Positions 1 through 8,294 of a stretch of DNA of 64,000 nt are shown here, one piece after another. The notes under the pieces are model-generated. The model saw only the letters and a list, made by a program, of their open reading frames with translations. It made no database searches and was not told where the DNA came from. The position numbers were made by a program, and so were the translations under genes. Origin of the DNA: JAWKWH01 sp965204295 (GTDB lineage: Bacteria; Pseudomonadota; Alphaproteobacteria; Rhizobiales; Rhizobiaceae); NCBI GenBank assembly GCA_965204295.1, contig OZ241973.1, positions 2,232,001 to 2,296,000 of the forward strand. The letters run 5' to 3'. Position 1 is the stretch's first letter, and the number at the start of each line of letters is the position of its first letter.

Positions 1-580
1 GCGTTCCTGTCGGAACGGTAGGTGGCAGCGAAAGCGTCGCCCGGAACAGGCTTTGAGACAAAAATTGAACGCCGCCGACCCGTTCGCTGTAGAGACCGGA
101 GACCTTTTTTCTCGTCCGCAGCGCATCGGTGAACTCGCCATCCCGTGAGGCATTTCCACCGTCCCGCGGTTTGAGGTAAATGTTGTCGATCCCCAGCGAA
201 AGCCGGGAGAATGTTTCATTGTCGGCGATATCCTGGATCGCGCGTGTAGTGGCCAGCGAATAGGAGATCGGCACATTGTCAAAGATTTGCGAACGCCGGT
301 TGATCCACATCCCGAAAAATCGCTCCTTGCGGCGCACAACGGTTGACGCAGTTGGCCCCTGAAGAACGACGATGACATCATATCTTCCCTGGCGAACGAT
401 CAGAGGGTCTGCGTTGTCCAATGCGCCGAATATGGTCAGGTCGGCTCCACTGAAATCGGCCGTAATGGCTATGCGATCCGTCGAAAGCCCGATTTCGATG
501 CTTTCGCTCTCGCCCTGTTGAGCGATCGCTGCACAAGGCCATGCGATGACCGCAAGCAGAAGTATGATCGCTCCGTGCAT
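1..580 (-). CDS. TIGR02186 family membrane-associated protein, C-terminus cut by window edge
   Basis: An open frame of 193 codons runs from an ATG at 580 off the left edge. The N-terminus (MHGAIILLLAVIAWPCAAIA, then QQGES) is a typical Sec signal peptide ending in an AxA-type site. The rest (GLSTDRIAITADFSGADL, then IVVLQGP, then FFGMWINR) matches my memory of the alphaproteobacterial TIGR02186 family, a periplasmic domain followed by a C-terminal membrane helix that lies outside this window. The ATG shares one base with the stop codon of the upstream TauE/SafE gene (TGATG), so the two are probably translationally coupled. The family's biochemical role is unknown; its regular pairing with TauE/SafE exporters suggests a part in sulfur-compound or anion export. 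Confidence 0.85.
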   Translation of the reverse strand, partial: MHGAIILLLAVIAWPCAAIAQQGESESIEIGLSTDRIAITADFSGADLTIFGALDNADPLIVRQGRYDVIVVLQGPTASTVVRRKERFFGMWINRRSQIFDNVPISYSLATTRAIQDIADNETFSRLSLGIDNIYLKPRDGGNASRDGEFTDALRTRKKVSGLYSERVGGVQFLSQSLFRATLSLPPTVPTGT

Positions 581-1503
581 CAGGCGATCCCCGGCAAGGA
601 TATCGAGTACAAATCCGCCGGCTCCACAAACAGATCAAAGGCGAGCCGAAGCGCCACGGCCAAAACGAGAAGCGCGAGCAATGCACGTAGCTGCTCGCCT
701 CGCAGCCGTTGGCCGGCTTTGGCGCCGTATTGAGCCCCCGCCACGCCTCCAAGCATCAGCAACAATGCCAGGACGACATCGACGGTTTGGTTGGTGGATG
801 AGTGAATGATGGTGGTGAAGGCGGCAACGAAGACGATCTGAAACAGCGAAGTGCCGATAACCACGTTGGTCGGCACTTTCAAAAGATAGATCAGCGCCGG
901 GACCATGATAAATCCGCCGCCAACGCCCATGATGGACGCCAGAAAGCCGATTATGGCGCCAAGACCGAGGACCGGTATCGCGCTGACAAAAAGTTTTGAT
1001 GCGCGGAATCGCATCTTGAACGGCAATCGGTGTATCCAGTTGTGCCGGCCGGGTTTTTTCAGGCTCGCTGTCTGCCCCTTCTTCGTCTTGCGGATGGCCC
1101 TTACACTCTCAACGAGCATCAATCCGCCTACGATGCCAAGGAAACCCACATAGAAAAGAGAAATGATCAGGTCGAGTTGACCGATTTGCCTTAGCAACGC
1201 AAAGATATAGACGCCGACCGACGAACCGGCCATTCCGCCGACGAGAAGAACACTACCCAGTTTGAAGTCCAGAGTTCCGCGCCGCATATGCGCCAAGGCG
1301 CCGGAAAACGAGGATGCTATGACCTGATTGGCCCCGGTTGCGACCGCTACCGCGGGCGGGATGTTGTAGAAAATCAGCAACGGGGTGATGAGGAATCCGC
1401 CGCCGACGCCAAACATACCGGACAGAAAACCGACCGCACCGCCCATTGCGAGCAACACGAACACATTAACCGACAACTCGGCGATCGGGAGATAAATGCC
1501 CAT
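580..1503 (-). CDS. TauE/SafE family sulfite/anion exporter
   Basis: A 307-residue integral membrane protein with the duplicated TauE/SafE architecture: two halves each carrying a glycine-rich MG/FGVGGGF motif (SGMFGVGGGFLITPLL near residue 34 and ASIMGVGGGFIMVPAL in the second half), each followed by hydrophobic helices. Family members export sulfite, sulfoacetate or related anions across the inner membrane. The frame is open upstream to 1782, but those residues are polar and unlike the family, so the ATG at 1503 (MGIYLPIAEL) is preferred. It is coupled to the following TIGR02186 gene by a one-base overlap. Substrate is not deducible. Confidence 0.9.
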   Translation of the reverse strand: MGIYLPIAELSVNVFVLLAMGGAVGFLSGMFGVGGGFLITPLLIFYNIPPAVAVATGANQVIASSFSGALAHMRRGTLDFKLGSVLLVGGMAGSSVGVYIFALLRQIGQLDLIISLFYVGFLGIVGGLMLVESVRAIRKTKKGQTASLKKPGRHNWIHRLPFKMRFRASKLFVSAIPVLGLGAIIGFLASIMGVGGGFIMVPALIYLLKVPTNVVIGTSLFQIVFVAAFTTIIHSSTNQTVDVVLALLLMLGGVAGAQYGAKAGQRLRGEQLRALLALLVLAVALRLAFDLFVEPADLYSISLPGIA

Positions 1504-1871
1504 CCCGTATTCCCGGCTTTCAGAAGATGCGAAACGATCATTTGACCGGGGAATCCGATCTGACGGCATCTCTTGCGCCGTTCGGCGCGAACTGTCAAAC
1601 GCGGATCGCTTCCCAGGCCGATTTATGGGCCCGAAAGTCTCGATAATCCTGCAACCGGAGAACGACGGCCACTTGTTTTGCTCCGGCGGGGCTTTGACGA
1701 TCACCTCGTCAATCTCACCCTTGGCGGCCATTTCGTTGTTTTTCCGAAAGGCTGCAATCGCCAATTTGGTATTCGCGCCCATTACGCCATCGGCGATGTA
1801 GACCCGCCCGATGTCCCGGTCCGCGAACGGCGCATCGTTGATGATTGCGAATGTCGCGACTATACTCTCCC

Positions 1872-1911
1872 GATGAAACGGAAACCGCGTGGATGAAACG
1901 GAAACCGCGTG
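1872..1911. repeat. 20-bp perfect tandem duplication
   Basis: The unit GATGAAACGGAAACCGCGTG occurs at 1872-1891 and again at 1892-1911. The second copy abuts the start region of the PGN_0703-family gene. It is one of four short tandem duplications seen in this window. Confidence 0.95.
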
Positions 1912-2737
1912 TCAGACAGCCCGATAAAACCCCGCGTTAAGCGCCTCCTCCGCGAAGCATTGGTTCGTCGCCGCCCGGACCCGGACATTGTGGTGGATCA
2001 GAACGGCTATGTCGGCTCGTTCACGGATAATCTTCTGCCTCTTGTGTCTCCGGTGGATTTCGAAGCCGATCTCCGCGCCGGTGACGGAAACGAGTTGGAA
2101 ACCAAATTTTGCGCAGCCCATTCGTCTTCGGCATTGGCGGTCAATTGCTTCGCACCCTTCCGCACCCGTATCGACGATCTGACCTTGCCGTTCGCCGGCG
2201 CTTTCTCGAAGCTGGAATTCGAGCGGAAATGCCCGACCGGCCTTCAAGGCACCCCCCCATCTCGATGTGGTGCTGTCCGGGGTCGATGGCGTTGTGGGCG
2301 TCGAGTCCAAACTGATCGAATATCTTAGTGGCGAAACCGCCGAGTTTTCAGATGCATACGACAAACAGATCCGGGATGAACGGCGCGAACAGGGTTATTT
2401 CGAAGAGATGGGTCGGCTGAAGAACGCGCCTGACAGTTACGCTTGCCTGAATGCGGCACAGTTGATCAAACATGCATTCGGCCTGGCGCGCACCTTCTCA
2501 GGTCGTAACGCGACACTCCTGTATCTCTACTGGGAGCCGGCAAATCCTGACCGCGATCCCGTTTTCGCCGACCACCGGCGCGAGATTGCAGAATTCGCGG
2601 ATCGCGTGGCCGGTTCGACACCGCGGTTCAAGGCGATGAGCTACCCGGAACTCTGGGCGGAATGGCGCGAATCCGCGCCGGCCTGGCTGTCCGGGCATCT
2701 GGGCGAACTTGCCAAGCGTTACGCGTTCCAAATATAG
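1909..2737 (+). pseudogene. PGN_0703-family putative restriction endonuclease, frameshifted
   Basis: Two overlapping frames together make one protein of about 275 residues. The first (GTG at 1909, KRLLREALVRRRPD) runs into a run of seven C near 2251-2257. The second carries the family core: HLDVVLSGVDGVVGVESKL, YACLNAAQLIKHAFGLAR, ATLLYLYWEPANP and FKAMSYPELWAEW. The VGVESK stretch resembles a PD-(D/E)XK-type E-x-K active site. The family is annotated as putative restriction endonuclease; no methylase lies beside it. Only the C-run shift separates the two halves, so this could be a true frameshift, phase variation at a homopolymer, or a sequencing error. The GTG start is uncertain because the upstream 20-bp duplication leaves no better in-frame start. 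Confidence 0.7.
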
Positions 2738-2978
2738 CGCCGGTCAGAAGCTGCGTTCGGACGCATCCGACCGATGGCATCGCCCGCCCCGGCTTCTGTG
2801 GCTGCGCCGGGGATTGAGCCGATAAGCAAGCCGTCGCCGGAGGTAACGGCCTAGAGTGGCCCGTCAGGGAGATGGCGTTGTCGGATTGGGCGAAGTTCTT
2901 CATCGGGTTGATCCTTTCGTAAATGAGGAAGGGCAGCCTGACGGCCGCCCCTCGGAAGTTGCGCGTTCTTGTTTGGGG

Positions 2979-3677
2979 TCAGGTCGAAGGTGTTCGCCGC
3001 ACCAAGTCCTCCAGCAATCCAAGGAAGGCCGGGTCATATTTCTCATCGACGTGATTATTGTTCCAAAGCCCGGATCTACGCACCCGAGCCCGACCGCTGA
3101 ATTTACCCAGCCAATTGGAACTTGGCCGATCCGGTGTCGCTGCACGATAGTTGCTGAGCAACGCGATGGCATTCCGCTCAATGATGCCGCGGGCGCTTTC
3201 CGGACCGGAAGCGTCCGGCGCCGAAACGAACAACAGCGTCATGGCCCCGATGTATCGGCTGACCAAAGCCTCGTGCTGACGCTCGGCGGCCCTGATTTCC
3301 CGCGTTGCGGAGGATTTTTTCCCCCAGGTCTCAATTTGCAGTGCGGGATCGCGGGTCATCAAGGCTTCCCCGTACAGAAGCCGGAATATCGAACCCCGAT
3401 GATTGCCGCCGCGAGGATTGGTCGTACCCCTGTGCTGACTGATCCGTTGCCACAATGTCGTCCGGGATTTCGAGGTCAAAGCATGGGTGCCGACCCGCAC
3501 GACGCGGGATACAGGCGGATTGCTGTCGCGCGTCTCTCCCGGTTCGAAGAAGAAATAGACACCGCGTTCCGGCCAGTTCATTCGCCCGTGACATTCTCCC
3601 AGCCGCCGCCCGCCGATCCGGCTCTCAAGTTCGGCCAGCAGGCCATAGAAGGTATTGAGATCAGAGCGTCGTTGCAT
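2979..3677 (-). CDS. GIY-YIG-like nuclease family protein
   Basis: 232 residues. Near residue 40 the sequence reads GVYFFFEPGE, followed about 20 residues later by RVVRVGTHAL and TLWQRISQHRG. These match the GIY (here GVY) and YIG (here RVG) strands with a downstream R/H-rich helix of a diverged GIY-YIG nuclease. A C-terminal basic stretch (GKFSGRARVRRSGLWNNNHV) could bind nucleic acid. The ATG at 3677 overlaps the end of the DUF6884 gene by 17 bases, so the two form a coupled pair. The pair sits 3' of tRNA-Gly and converges on a PGN_0703-type nuclease gene, which suggests a defence or mobile-element role. The assignment rests on motif reading only. Confidence 0.6.
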   Translation of the reverse strand: MQRRSDLNTFYGLLAELESRIGGRRLGECHGRMNWPERGVYFFFEPGETRDSNPPVSRVVRVGTHALTSKSRTTLWQRISQHRGTTNPRGGNHRGSIFRLLYGEALMTRDPALQIETWGKKSSATREIRAAERQHEALVSRYIGAMTLLFVSAPDASGPESARGIIERNAIALLSNYRAATPDRPSSNWLGKFSGRARVRRSGLWNNNHVDEKYDPAFLGLLEDLVRRTPST

Positions 3678-4086
3678 TGTCCAGCCAGTTCAACTGCCGT
3701 CCAATCCTCAGCCCTTCCATTGGCGCTTCGACCTTGGGAAAGCGCGCCCGAAGATACGGCATCAGGTACTCGCGGTAGCGGTTCCCCGCCAACACGACGA
3801 TTTCGTCGGCCTCCGGGAGTTCCGCATCCAACTGTAGTTGGACACGCTCCGCCCACGCCCGCCTCTCGGCGGTCGACATCGTGTTCAGTGTTTTGTTATA
3901 GGGCCCGACCATTGTTTCGGGACCAAGCAGCCCGTGTTCTGCTGAAAGAATGAACCAGGGCGCACCGGTGCGCTCCACCAGCCGGCGCGCCTTGATAAAC
4001 CACGCCGACGTATAAAGATCGGCTGCCCGATTCAGATCAGCCTTCTTTCCAGCCACGCAGGATACAAGAATCACTTGTTTCAACAT
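3661..4086 (-). CDS. DUF6884 domain-containing protein
   Basis: 141 residues, closely resembling DUF6884 proteins from end to end: VILVSCVAGKK at the N-terminus, DLYTSAWFIKARRLVE, WFILSAEHGLLGPE, a central PYNKTL, then VVLAGNRYREYLMPYL and LEGLRIGRQL-type ends (here MEGLRIGRQLNWL). The family's molecular function is not known to me; the SC...K and SAEHGLL segments recall nucleotide or base-handling folds of the YaaA type. A TTG six bases upstream is possible, but the ATG at 4086 has a GGAG about 8 bases away. It is first of a two-gene unit with the GIY-YIG-like gene. Confidence 0.8.
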   Translation of the reverse strand: MLKQVILVSCVAGKKADLNRAADLYTSAWFIKARRLVERTGAPWFILSAEHGLLGPETMVGPYNKTLNTMSTAERRAWAERVQLQLDAELPEADEIVVLAGNRYREYLMPYLRARFPKVEAPMEGLRIGRQLNWLDNATTL

Positions 4087-4119
4087 CGCCAATCGCTCCA
4101 GTGGAATTATTGGCGAAGC

Positions 4120-4539
4120 CTATCGTTCATCTCTTGTGCGATCAAGTTCGGCGTATCGCCACAAGCTCGGTTTACGCGCCCGGATTTTTTGTAGAGGCCC
4201 CGGCAGTCTATAGCCTTGGAGATGGGCGAACTCGATGGCGTCGATGCTGTACGGGCGAGTTCCGCCGACTGGCAGGTCTATCGTCTGATCCATGAACGGA
4301 TCCGCGTTGGATTCCGTCGCGAGTCCGGCCCACCCGGATTTGGTAGCATTGAGGAAGTCGTTCGGCGCGCCTGTCAGGTTTGGAACGATTCCAGCGCGGA
4401 ACCTGGAGACGACACGATTACCGTTGCTCACCGCTCCCATTCCGAATATCCGGATCAGGCTGCTCTGATACGTTCGGCAAGGGGCGTCGGTGGATGCTGG
4501 AGATCGCAACCGGTCTGGTAGGATACAGTTTGGGGCCAT
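4120..4539 (-). CDS. hypothetical protein, weak candidate
   Basis: An open frame of 139 codons lies 33 bases upstream of the DUF6884 start and in the same direction. The part after Met34 (MGAVSNGNRVVSRF) has normal protein-like composition and a C-terminus rich in charged residues (LWRYAELDRTRDER). I recognise no family. A frame on the opposite strand covers the same DNA but looks less protein-like. It could be a first gene of the nuclease unit, a remnant, or chance. Confidence 0.3.
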   Translation of the reverse strand: MAPNCILPDRLRSPASTDAPCRTYQSSLIRIFGMGAVSNGNRVVSRFRAGIVPNLTGAPNDFLNATKSGWAGLATESNADPFMDQTIDLPVGGTRPYSIDAIEFAHLQGYRLPGPLQKIRARKPSLWRYAELDRTRDER

Positions 4540-4682
4540 TTTCGCCAGGTTTTGTCAAACACACCTAAACGACCGCCGATTGGCGTCGGTGGGACTTTTG
4601 ATGTGCTGCTCAAGGTACTGAATGTTTGATACCGGATCTTGCCGGTGCGATTATATCGTAACCCATTGGAAAACTGTCATTT

Positions 4683-4717
4683 ACACCTCGGATTGCTGGT
4701 ACACCTCGGATTGCTGG
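4683..4717. repeat. 17/18-bp tandem duplication at tRNA-Gly 3' end
   Basis: ACACCTCGGATTGCTGG is present at 4683-4699 and again, after one T, at 4701-4717. The second copy includes the bases complementary to the tRNA 3'-CCA (4715-4717). The duplication therefore repeats the CCA plus the immediate 3' flank of the tRNA gene. It may be a replication slip, or a trace of site-specific recombination at the tRNA end. Confidence 0.9.
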
Positions 4718-4789
4718 AGCGGGCGATGAGATTCGAACTCACGACCCCAACCTTGGCAAGGTTGTGCTCTACCCCTGAGCTACGCCCGC
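4715..4789 (-). tRNA. tRNA-Gly (anticodon GCC), CCA encoded
   Basis: Read on the minus strand the sequence folds as a full cloverleaf of 75 bases. The acceptor stem is GCGGGCG/CGCCCGC, the D arm contains GCTC...GAGC, the anticodon stem is CAACC/GGTTG around loop TTGCCAA, and the T arm contains GTTCGAATC. The discriminator is T and CCA is encoded at 4717-4715. Anticodon GCC reads GGC/GGT glycine codons. The nuclease-gene cluster begins just beyond the 3' end, which is the usual position for integrated islands. Confidence 0.97.
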
Positions 4790-4963
4790 TCATGCGGCAA
4801 CTGCCGTAAAGCGGTGCCTGTATGGCGCAGAAGGGGCATGAATGCAACCGGGAAATGGCGAATGCGGCGATGAAATACCGCCCGCCTTCGCCACAAGGGT
4901 TGCATCGCCGCGCCAATCGCGATACCGCGTCCCTTCGATCACAGAAATTGCCGGAATGCCTTG

Positions 4964-5461
4964 ATGCCGTTGACGATTGATGATCTGCAAAATCAATTGG
5001 ACGAGGCGGGATATGTGACGGCGACAGTCAAGCACCCGCCGCTGTTCACGGTGGCCGACTCGCGGCGGCTGCGGGGAGAGATCGCCGGCAGACATACGAA
5101 GAATCTTTTTCTGAAGGACAAGAAGGACAACTACTTTCTCATTACGGTCGGCGAAGACCGAGCCATCGATCTGAAGCAACTGCACAGGAAAATTGAAGCC
5201 TCCGGCCGCCTTTCCTTCGGCAAACCGGAAAAACTCATGGAATACTTGGGTATTGCGCCGGGAGCGGTTTCGGCTTTTGCCGTCATTAATGACGCAGGCG
5301 GGAGGGTTACCGCAATCCTGGATCGGGAATTGCTGGATCATGCGCTGATAAATGCGCATCCGCTCACCAATGAAGCCACCACGACAATCGGAACGGATGA
5401 CCTGATCGACTTCATGACCCGCGCCGGTCACCCGCCCGCGATTGTCGCTCTATCCTCGTAA
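4964..5461 (+). CDS. Prolyl-tRNA synthetase-associated (YbaK/ProX) editing-domain protein
   Basis: 165 residues forming a single YbaK/aminoacyl-tRNA deacylase fold. Signature segments are VKHPPLFTVADSRRL, GRHTKNLFLKDKKDNYFL (with the conserved lysine region of ProXp-ala/PrdX proteins), SFGKPEKLMEYLGIAPGAVS and a C-terminal DDLIDFM. Family members hydrolyse Ala mischarged on tRNA-Pro in trans in the cytosol. A TTG precedes at 4961, but the adjacent ATG at 4964 is the natural start. It lies upstream of the thioredoxin-TPR gene on the same strand. Confidence 0.93.
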   Translation: MPLTIDDLQNQLDEAGYVTATVKHPPLFTVADSRRLRGEIAGRHTKNLFLKDKKDNYFLITVGEDRAIDLKQLHRKIEASGRLSFGKPEKLMEYLGIAPGAVSAFAVINDAGGRVTAILDRELLDHALINAHPLTNEATTTIGTDDLIDFMTRAGHPPAIVALSS

Positions 5462-5571
5462 GCGGCATGAGATTGTTGCGGCGCGGGCGCAAGCGTCATA
5501 CATACCGATGCAGCAATTGACTTTCGGCGACAAAAGTCTGCCTGACCCGGCGGGCGACAGTGAGGATTGAC

Positions 5572-6579
5572 ATGAATGGCGCAAACAACCCCTATGGCGA
5601 CGGTAACGCCGGCTATACGACAAACGTCAGCTACGGTTCCGATTCGGAACAACCCTCGGCGTCCCCCCAACCCGAAATCGTTCTTGGCGATGCGCGGGAA
5701 AGCGGCGATGCCGGGCTGATCAAGGATACGACAACCGCCGATTTTACTGCGGATGTGATCCAGGAATCGCGAAATCAGCCCGTGATCGTTGACTTCTGGG
5801 CTCCCTGGTGCGGACCGTGCAAGCAGCTTCAACCCGCGTTGGAGAAGGTCGTCACGGAAGCCGAAGGCGCGGTCAAACTGGTCAAGCTCAACATTGACGA
5901 TCATCCGGCGATTCCCGGTCAGATGGGCGTACAGTCGATTCCGGCCGTGTTCGGGTTCAAGGATGGCCAGCCGGTCGATGGATTCATGGGCGTTGTTCCG
6001 GAAAGTCAGATTCGGGAATTTGTCGCGAAACTCGGCGGCAGCGGCGCCAAGGACCGTCTCGCCGAGGCGATTTCGGCGGCAAACTCCGCGCTTGACGCCG
6101 AGGATTTCCAATCTGCCGGTCAGATGTTTTCAGCCATTGTGCAACAGCACCCCGACAATGCGGATGCCTCGGGTGGTTTGGCGGCCGCACTGTACGGGCT
6201 GGGAGAAACCGAACAGGCCAAGAAGGTATTGGAAACCGTCGCCGAGGCGGATCAAGACAATCCGGCGTTTGCCGGCGTCAGAGCAAAAATCGCCCTGGCC
6301 GAACAGGTCGCCGACCTTGGAGACCCGGATGCGCTGGAGCGGCGCCTCAACGAAGATCCCAGGGATCATCAGGCGCGATTCGACCTTGCCATGGTCCAAA
6401 ACACTCTCGGACAAAAACAGGCGGCGGCGGACAACCTCCTTGAGATCATCAGACAGGACCGCAACTGGAATGAAGATGGCGCCAGGACTCAATTACTTCA
6501 GTTTTTCGAGGCCTGGGGCGTGGCCGATGAGGCAACGTCCGCCGCACGACGAAAACTCTCCTCGCTTCTGTTTTCCTGA
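5572..6579 (+). CDS. Thioredoxin domain-TPR protein (CnoX/YbbN-like)
   Basis: 335 residues. After a disordered, polar N-terminus comes a thioredoxin domain with WAPWCGPCKQ; both cysteines are present (C80 and C83). It is followed by helical tetratricopeptide-like repeats (residues about 165-330; DALERRLNEDPRDHQARFDL). This is the YbbN/CnoX architecture, a holdase that protects client proteins from oxidation and passes them to chaperones. E. coli YbbN lacks the first cysteine; this one retains an intact CxxC as alphaproteobacterial forms do. A GTG at 5560 is in frame, but the ATG at 5572 has GAGG upstream. It is followed by the LON-N and Trm112 genes in the same direction. Confidence 0.93.
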   Translation: MNGANNPYGDGNAGYTTNVSYGSDSEQPSASPQPEIVLGDARESGDAGLIKDTTTADFTADVIQESRNQPVIVDFWAPWCGPCKQLQPALEKVVTEAEGAVKLVKLNIDDHPAIPGQMGVQSIPAVFGFKDGQPVDGFMGVVPESQIREFVAKLGGSGAKDRLAEAISAANSALDAEDFQSAGQMFSAIVQQHPDNADASGGLAAALYGLGETEQAKKVLETVAEADQDNPAFAGVRAKIALAEQVADLGDPDALERRLNEDPRDHQARFDLAMVQNTLGQKQAAADNLLEIIRQDRNWNEDGARTQLLQFFEAWGVADEATSAARRKLSSLLFS

Positions 6580-6694
6580 CGGGCGCTGATACAAACTCGC
6601 GCCAATGGGGCCTGGCGACCTTGAGTTTCACCGCCGCTGCGCCAAATAATGCGGGCGGCCGGTCTGCCGGAAGACCCGGCCATGGGAGCATTCG

Positions 6695-7366
6695 GTGCAG
6701 GCAGGGAACGCGCATTACAGTAAGGCATCCGATCTGCCTGGTCGGATAGCGATCTTTCCGCTGGCCGCCGCTCTGTTGTTGCCCGACGGGCGCATGCCGC
6801 TCAACATATTTGAGCTCCGGTACCTGAAGATGACGGATGATGTGATCTCAGGCAACCGGATTATCGGCATGATTCAGCCCCGGCTTGATGGCGCGCTGCG
6901 GTCGGATGGCGAGCCGGAACTTTGCGACGTCGGCTGCTGCGGGCGCATTACGTCGATGACCGAATCCGGCGATGGCCGTTACCTGATCACGCTGCAGGGG
7001 ATATGCCGGTTTCGGATCGTTGAAGAACCGCCGGTCAAAACACCTTACCGCCAATGCGTCATAAAGCCGTTTGTCGCCGATCTCGACCCGGCCGAGGGCG
7101 AGAAGGAGGTTGATCGTGATGCGCTGTTGAAAGCCTTTCGCGATTATCTGGAAGCCAATGGGATGGAGGCGGACTGGGACAGTGTGAGCCGCGCCGAAAA
7201 CGGCACGCTCGTCAATGCGCTGTCCATGATGTCGCCCTATGGTCCGGCGGAGAAACAGGCTTTGCTGGAGGCGCCGGATCTGAAAACCAGAGCCGAAACC
7301 CTCGTCGCAATCACTGAGATGTCGCTCGCCCGCGACGGTGGCGAACTCAGCGTCGGGTTGCAATAA
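6695..7366 (+). CDS. LON peptidase substrate-binding domain protein
   Basis: 223 residues, GTG start at 6695. It consists of a LON N-terminal (PUA-like) substrate-binding domain only: IAIFPLAAALLLPDGRMPLNIFELRYLKM near residue 20, GCCGRITSMTESGDGRYLITLQGICRFRI in the middle, and a helical C-terminus. The ATPase and serine-protease domains of Lon are absent, which is normal for this stand-alone family. Function is inferred as protein- or peptide-binding. It is followed 22 bases later by the Trm112 gene, a conserved alphaproteobacterial arrangement. Confidence 0.92.
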   Translation: MQAGNAHYSKASDLPGRIAIFPLAAALLLPDGRMPLNIFELRYLKMTDDVISGNRIIGMIQPRLDGALRSDGEPELCDVGCCGRITSMTESGDGRYLITLQGICRFRIVEEPPVKTPYRQCVIKPFVADLDPAEGEKEVDRDALLKAFRDYLEANGMEADWDSVSRAENGTLVNALSMMSPYGPAEKQALLEAPDLKTRAETLVAITEMSLARDGGELSVGLQ

Positions 7367-7388
7367 TGATCTTCCGGGAGCGTGCCTG

Positions 7389-7613
7389 ATGGCCAAACGA
7401 GAGCGAAACGCCTCCATTGATCCCAAACTGCTCGAACTGCTGGCCTGTCCGCTGACGAAGGGTCCGCTGACGCACGATTCCGCTGCCGGGGAGTTCAGAT
7501 CGGATTCGGCGAAACTTGTCTATCCGATCCGCGACGGCGTCGCGGTTATGTTGCCGTCGGAAGCCCGGCCGCTTGATGAGGGGTCTTCCGGCGGCCAATC
7601 GAACAAGGCGTGA
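7389..7613 (+). CDS. Trm112 family protein
   Basis: 74 residues. DPKLLELLACPLTKGPLTHD followed by KLVYPIRDGVAVML is the Trm112/YcaR signature. This family includes small zinc-binding or zinc-like activator subunits of methyltransferases in archaea and eukaryotes; the bacterial partner is uncertain. Only one of the usual cysteines (ACPL) remains, as in many proteobacterial members. The frame is open from 7338, but that part overlaps the preceding gene, so the ATG at 7389 is chosen. Confidence 0.93.
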   Translation: MAKRERNASIDPKLLELLACPLTKGPLTHDSAAGEFRSDSAKLVYPIRDGVAVMLPSEARPLDEGSSGGQSNKA

Positions 7614-7718
7614 CGACCGGACCGTTCGTCTTGTCCCGCGCATGCGATGACTGGTTCAGCCTGCCGATAATCGCTTTAAGTAAACTCATGACGCGGAACG
7701 GCATGTGTTCATTGGCAG

Positions 7719-8273
7719 ATGAAACGCGGTGAGAAAAATCGGGCGGCGCTGGTCGCGGCGGCGGCACGGCTGTTCTGGCGCCAGGGTTATGACGCCACCA
7801 GCCTTGCCGATATCGCAAAGACTTCCAGCACTCCGCTCGGCAATGTCTATTACTATTTTCGAGCCAAGGCGGATTTCGCCATGGCGGTCGCCGAAGTTTT
7901 TGTTGCGGAGACCGGCTCGATGCTCTCGGAGATAGAGAATGATGAAGAAAAACCGCGTGAGCGGCTTGCGCTGCTGGTGGCGAGATTGGCGCGAAGTCTG
8001 AAGAGCCGGGTGGCGCATGGACGCCCGATGGCGGTACGCGATTTTTCTTCTTCCGCTCCGGAGGCGTCAAAGCGAGCAGGAGAAAGCTTTTCGCTGCTGA
8101 TCGGTTTCATCGCACGGGAATTGGGGCGCACCGGCATGCGGCCCTCGCTGGCTTTTTCGACCGCTCGCGGGGTGGTCTCCGAATGGCAGGGCGGCATGAT
8201 GCTGGCTTTTGCGCTGAAGGATGCGACGGTTCTTTCGGAAAGCTTTCGCCGTATGGAGCGGATGCTTTTGTGA
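7719..8273 (+). CDS. TetR/AcrR family transcriptional regulator
   Basis: 184 residues. The N-terminal helix-turn-helix is typical: LVAAAARLFWRQGYDATSLADIAKTSSTPLGNVYYYF, residues about 10-46, with the TPLGNVYYYF recognition helix. The C-terminal ligand-binding half ends in SFRRMERMLL. It probably represses an efflux or detoxification gene, but no obvious target is adjacent; the downstream neighbour is the convergent dnaE2 remnant. Confidence 0.92.
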   Translation: MKRGEKNRAALVAAAARLFWRQGYDATSLADIAKTSSTPLGNVYYYFRAKADFAMAVAEVFVAETGSMLSEIENDEEKPRERLALLVARLARSLKSRVAHGRPMAVRDFSSSAPEASKRAGESFSLLIGFIARELGRTGMRPSLAFSTARGVVSEWQGGMMLAFALKDATVLSESFRRMERMLL

Positions 8274-8294
8274 CTCCCGATTTGGGTTCTGATC

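Noticed and set aside
580..1782. TauE/SafE protein starting at 1782 with a 93-residue N-terminal extension
   Set aside because: The extension is polar, unlike any TauE/SafE N-terminus. The ATG at 1503 begins the first membrane region directly.
1872..1911. CRISPR-like repeat pair
   Set aside because: Only two abutting copies without spacers; a simple tandem duplication.
2856..3953. 365-codon plus-strand frame opposite the GIY-YIG-like and DUF6884 genes
   Set aside because: Its translation is Pro/Arg/Ser-rich without motifs, and the opposite strand matches known families.
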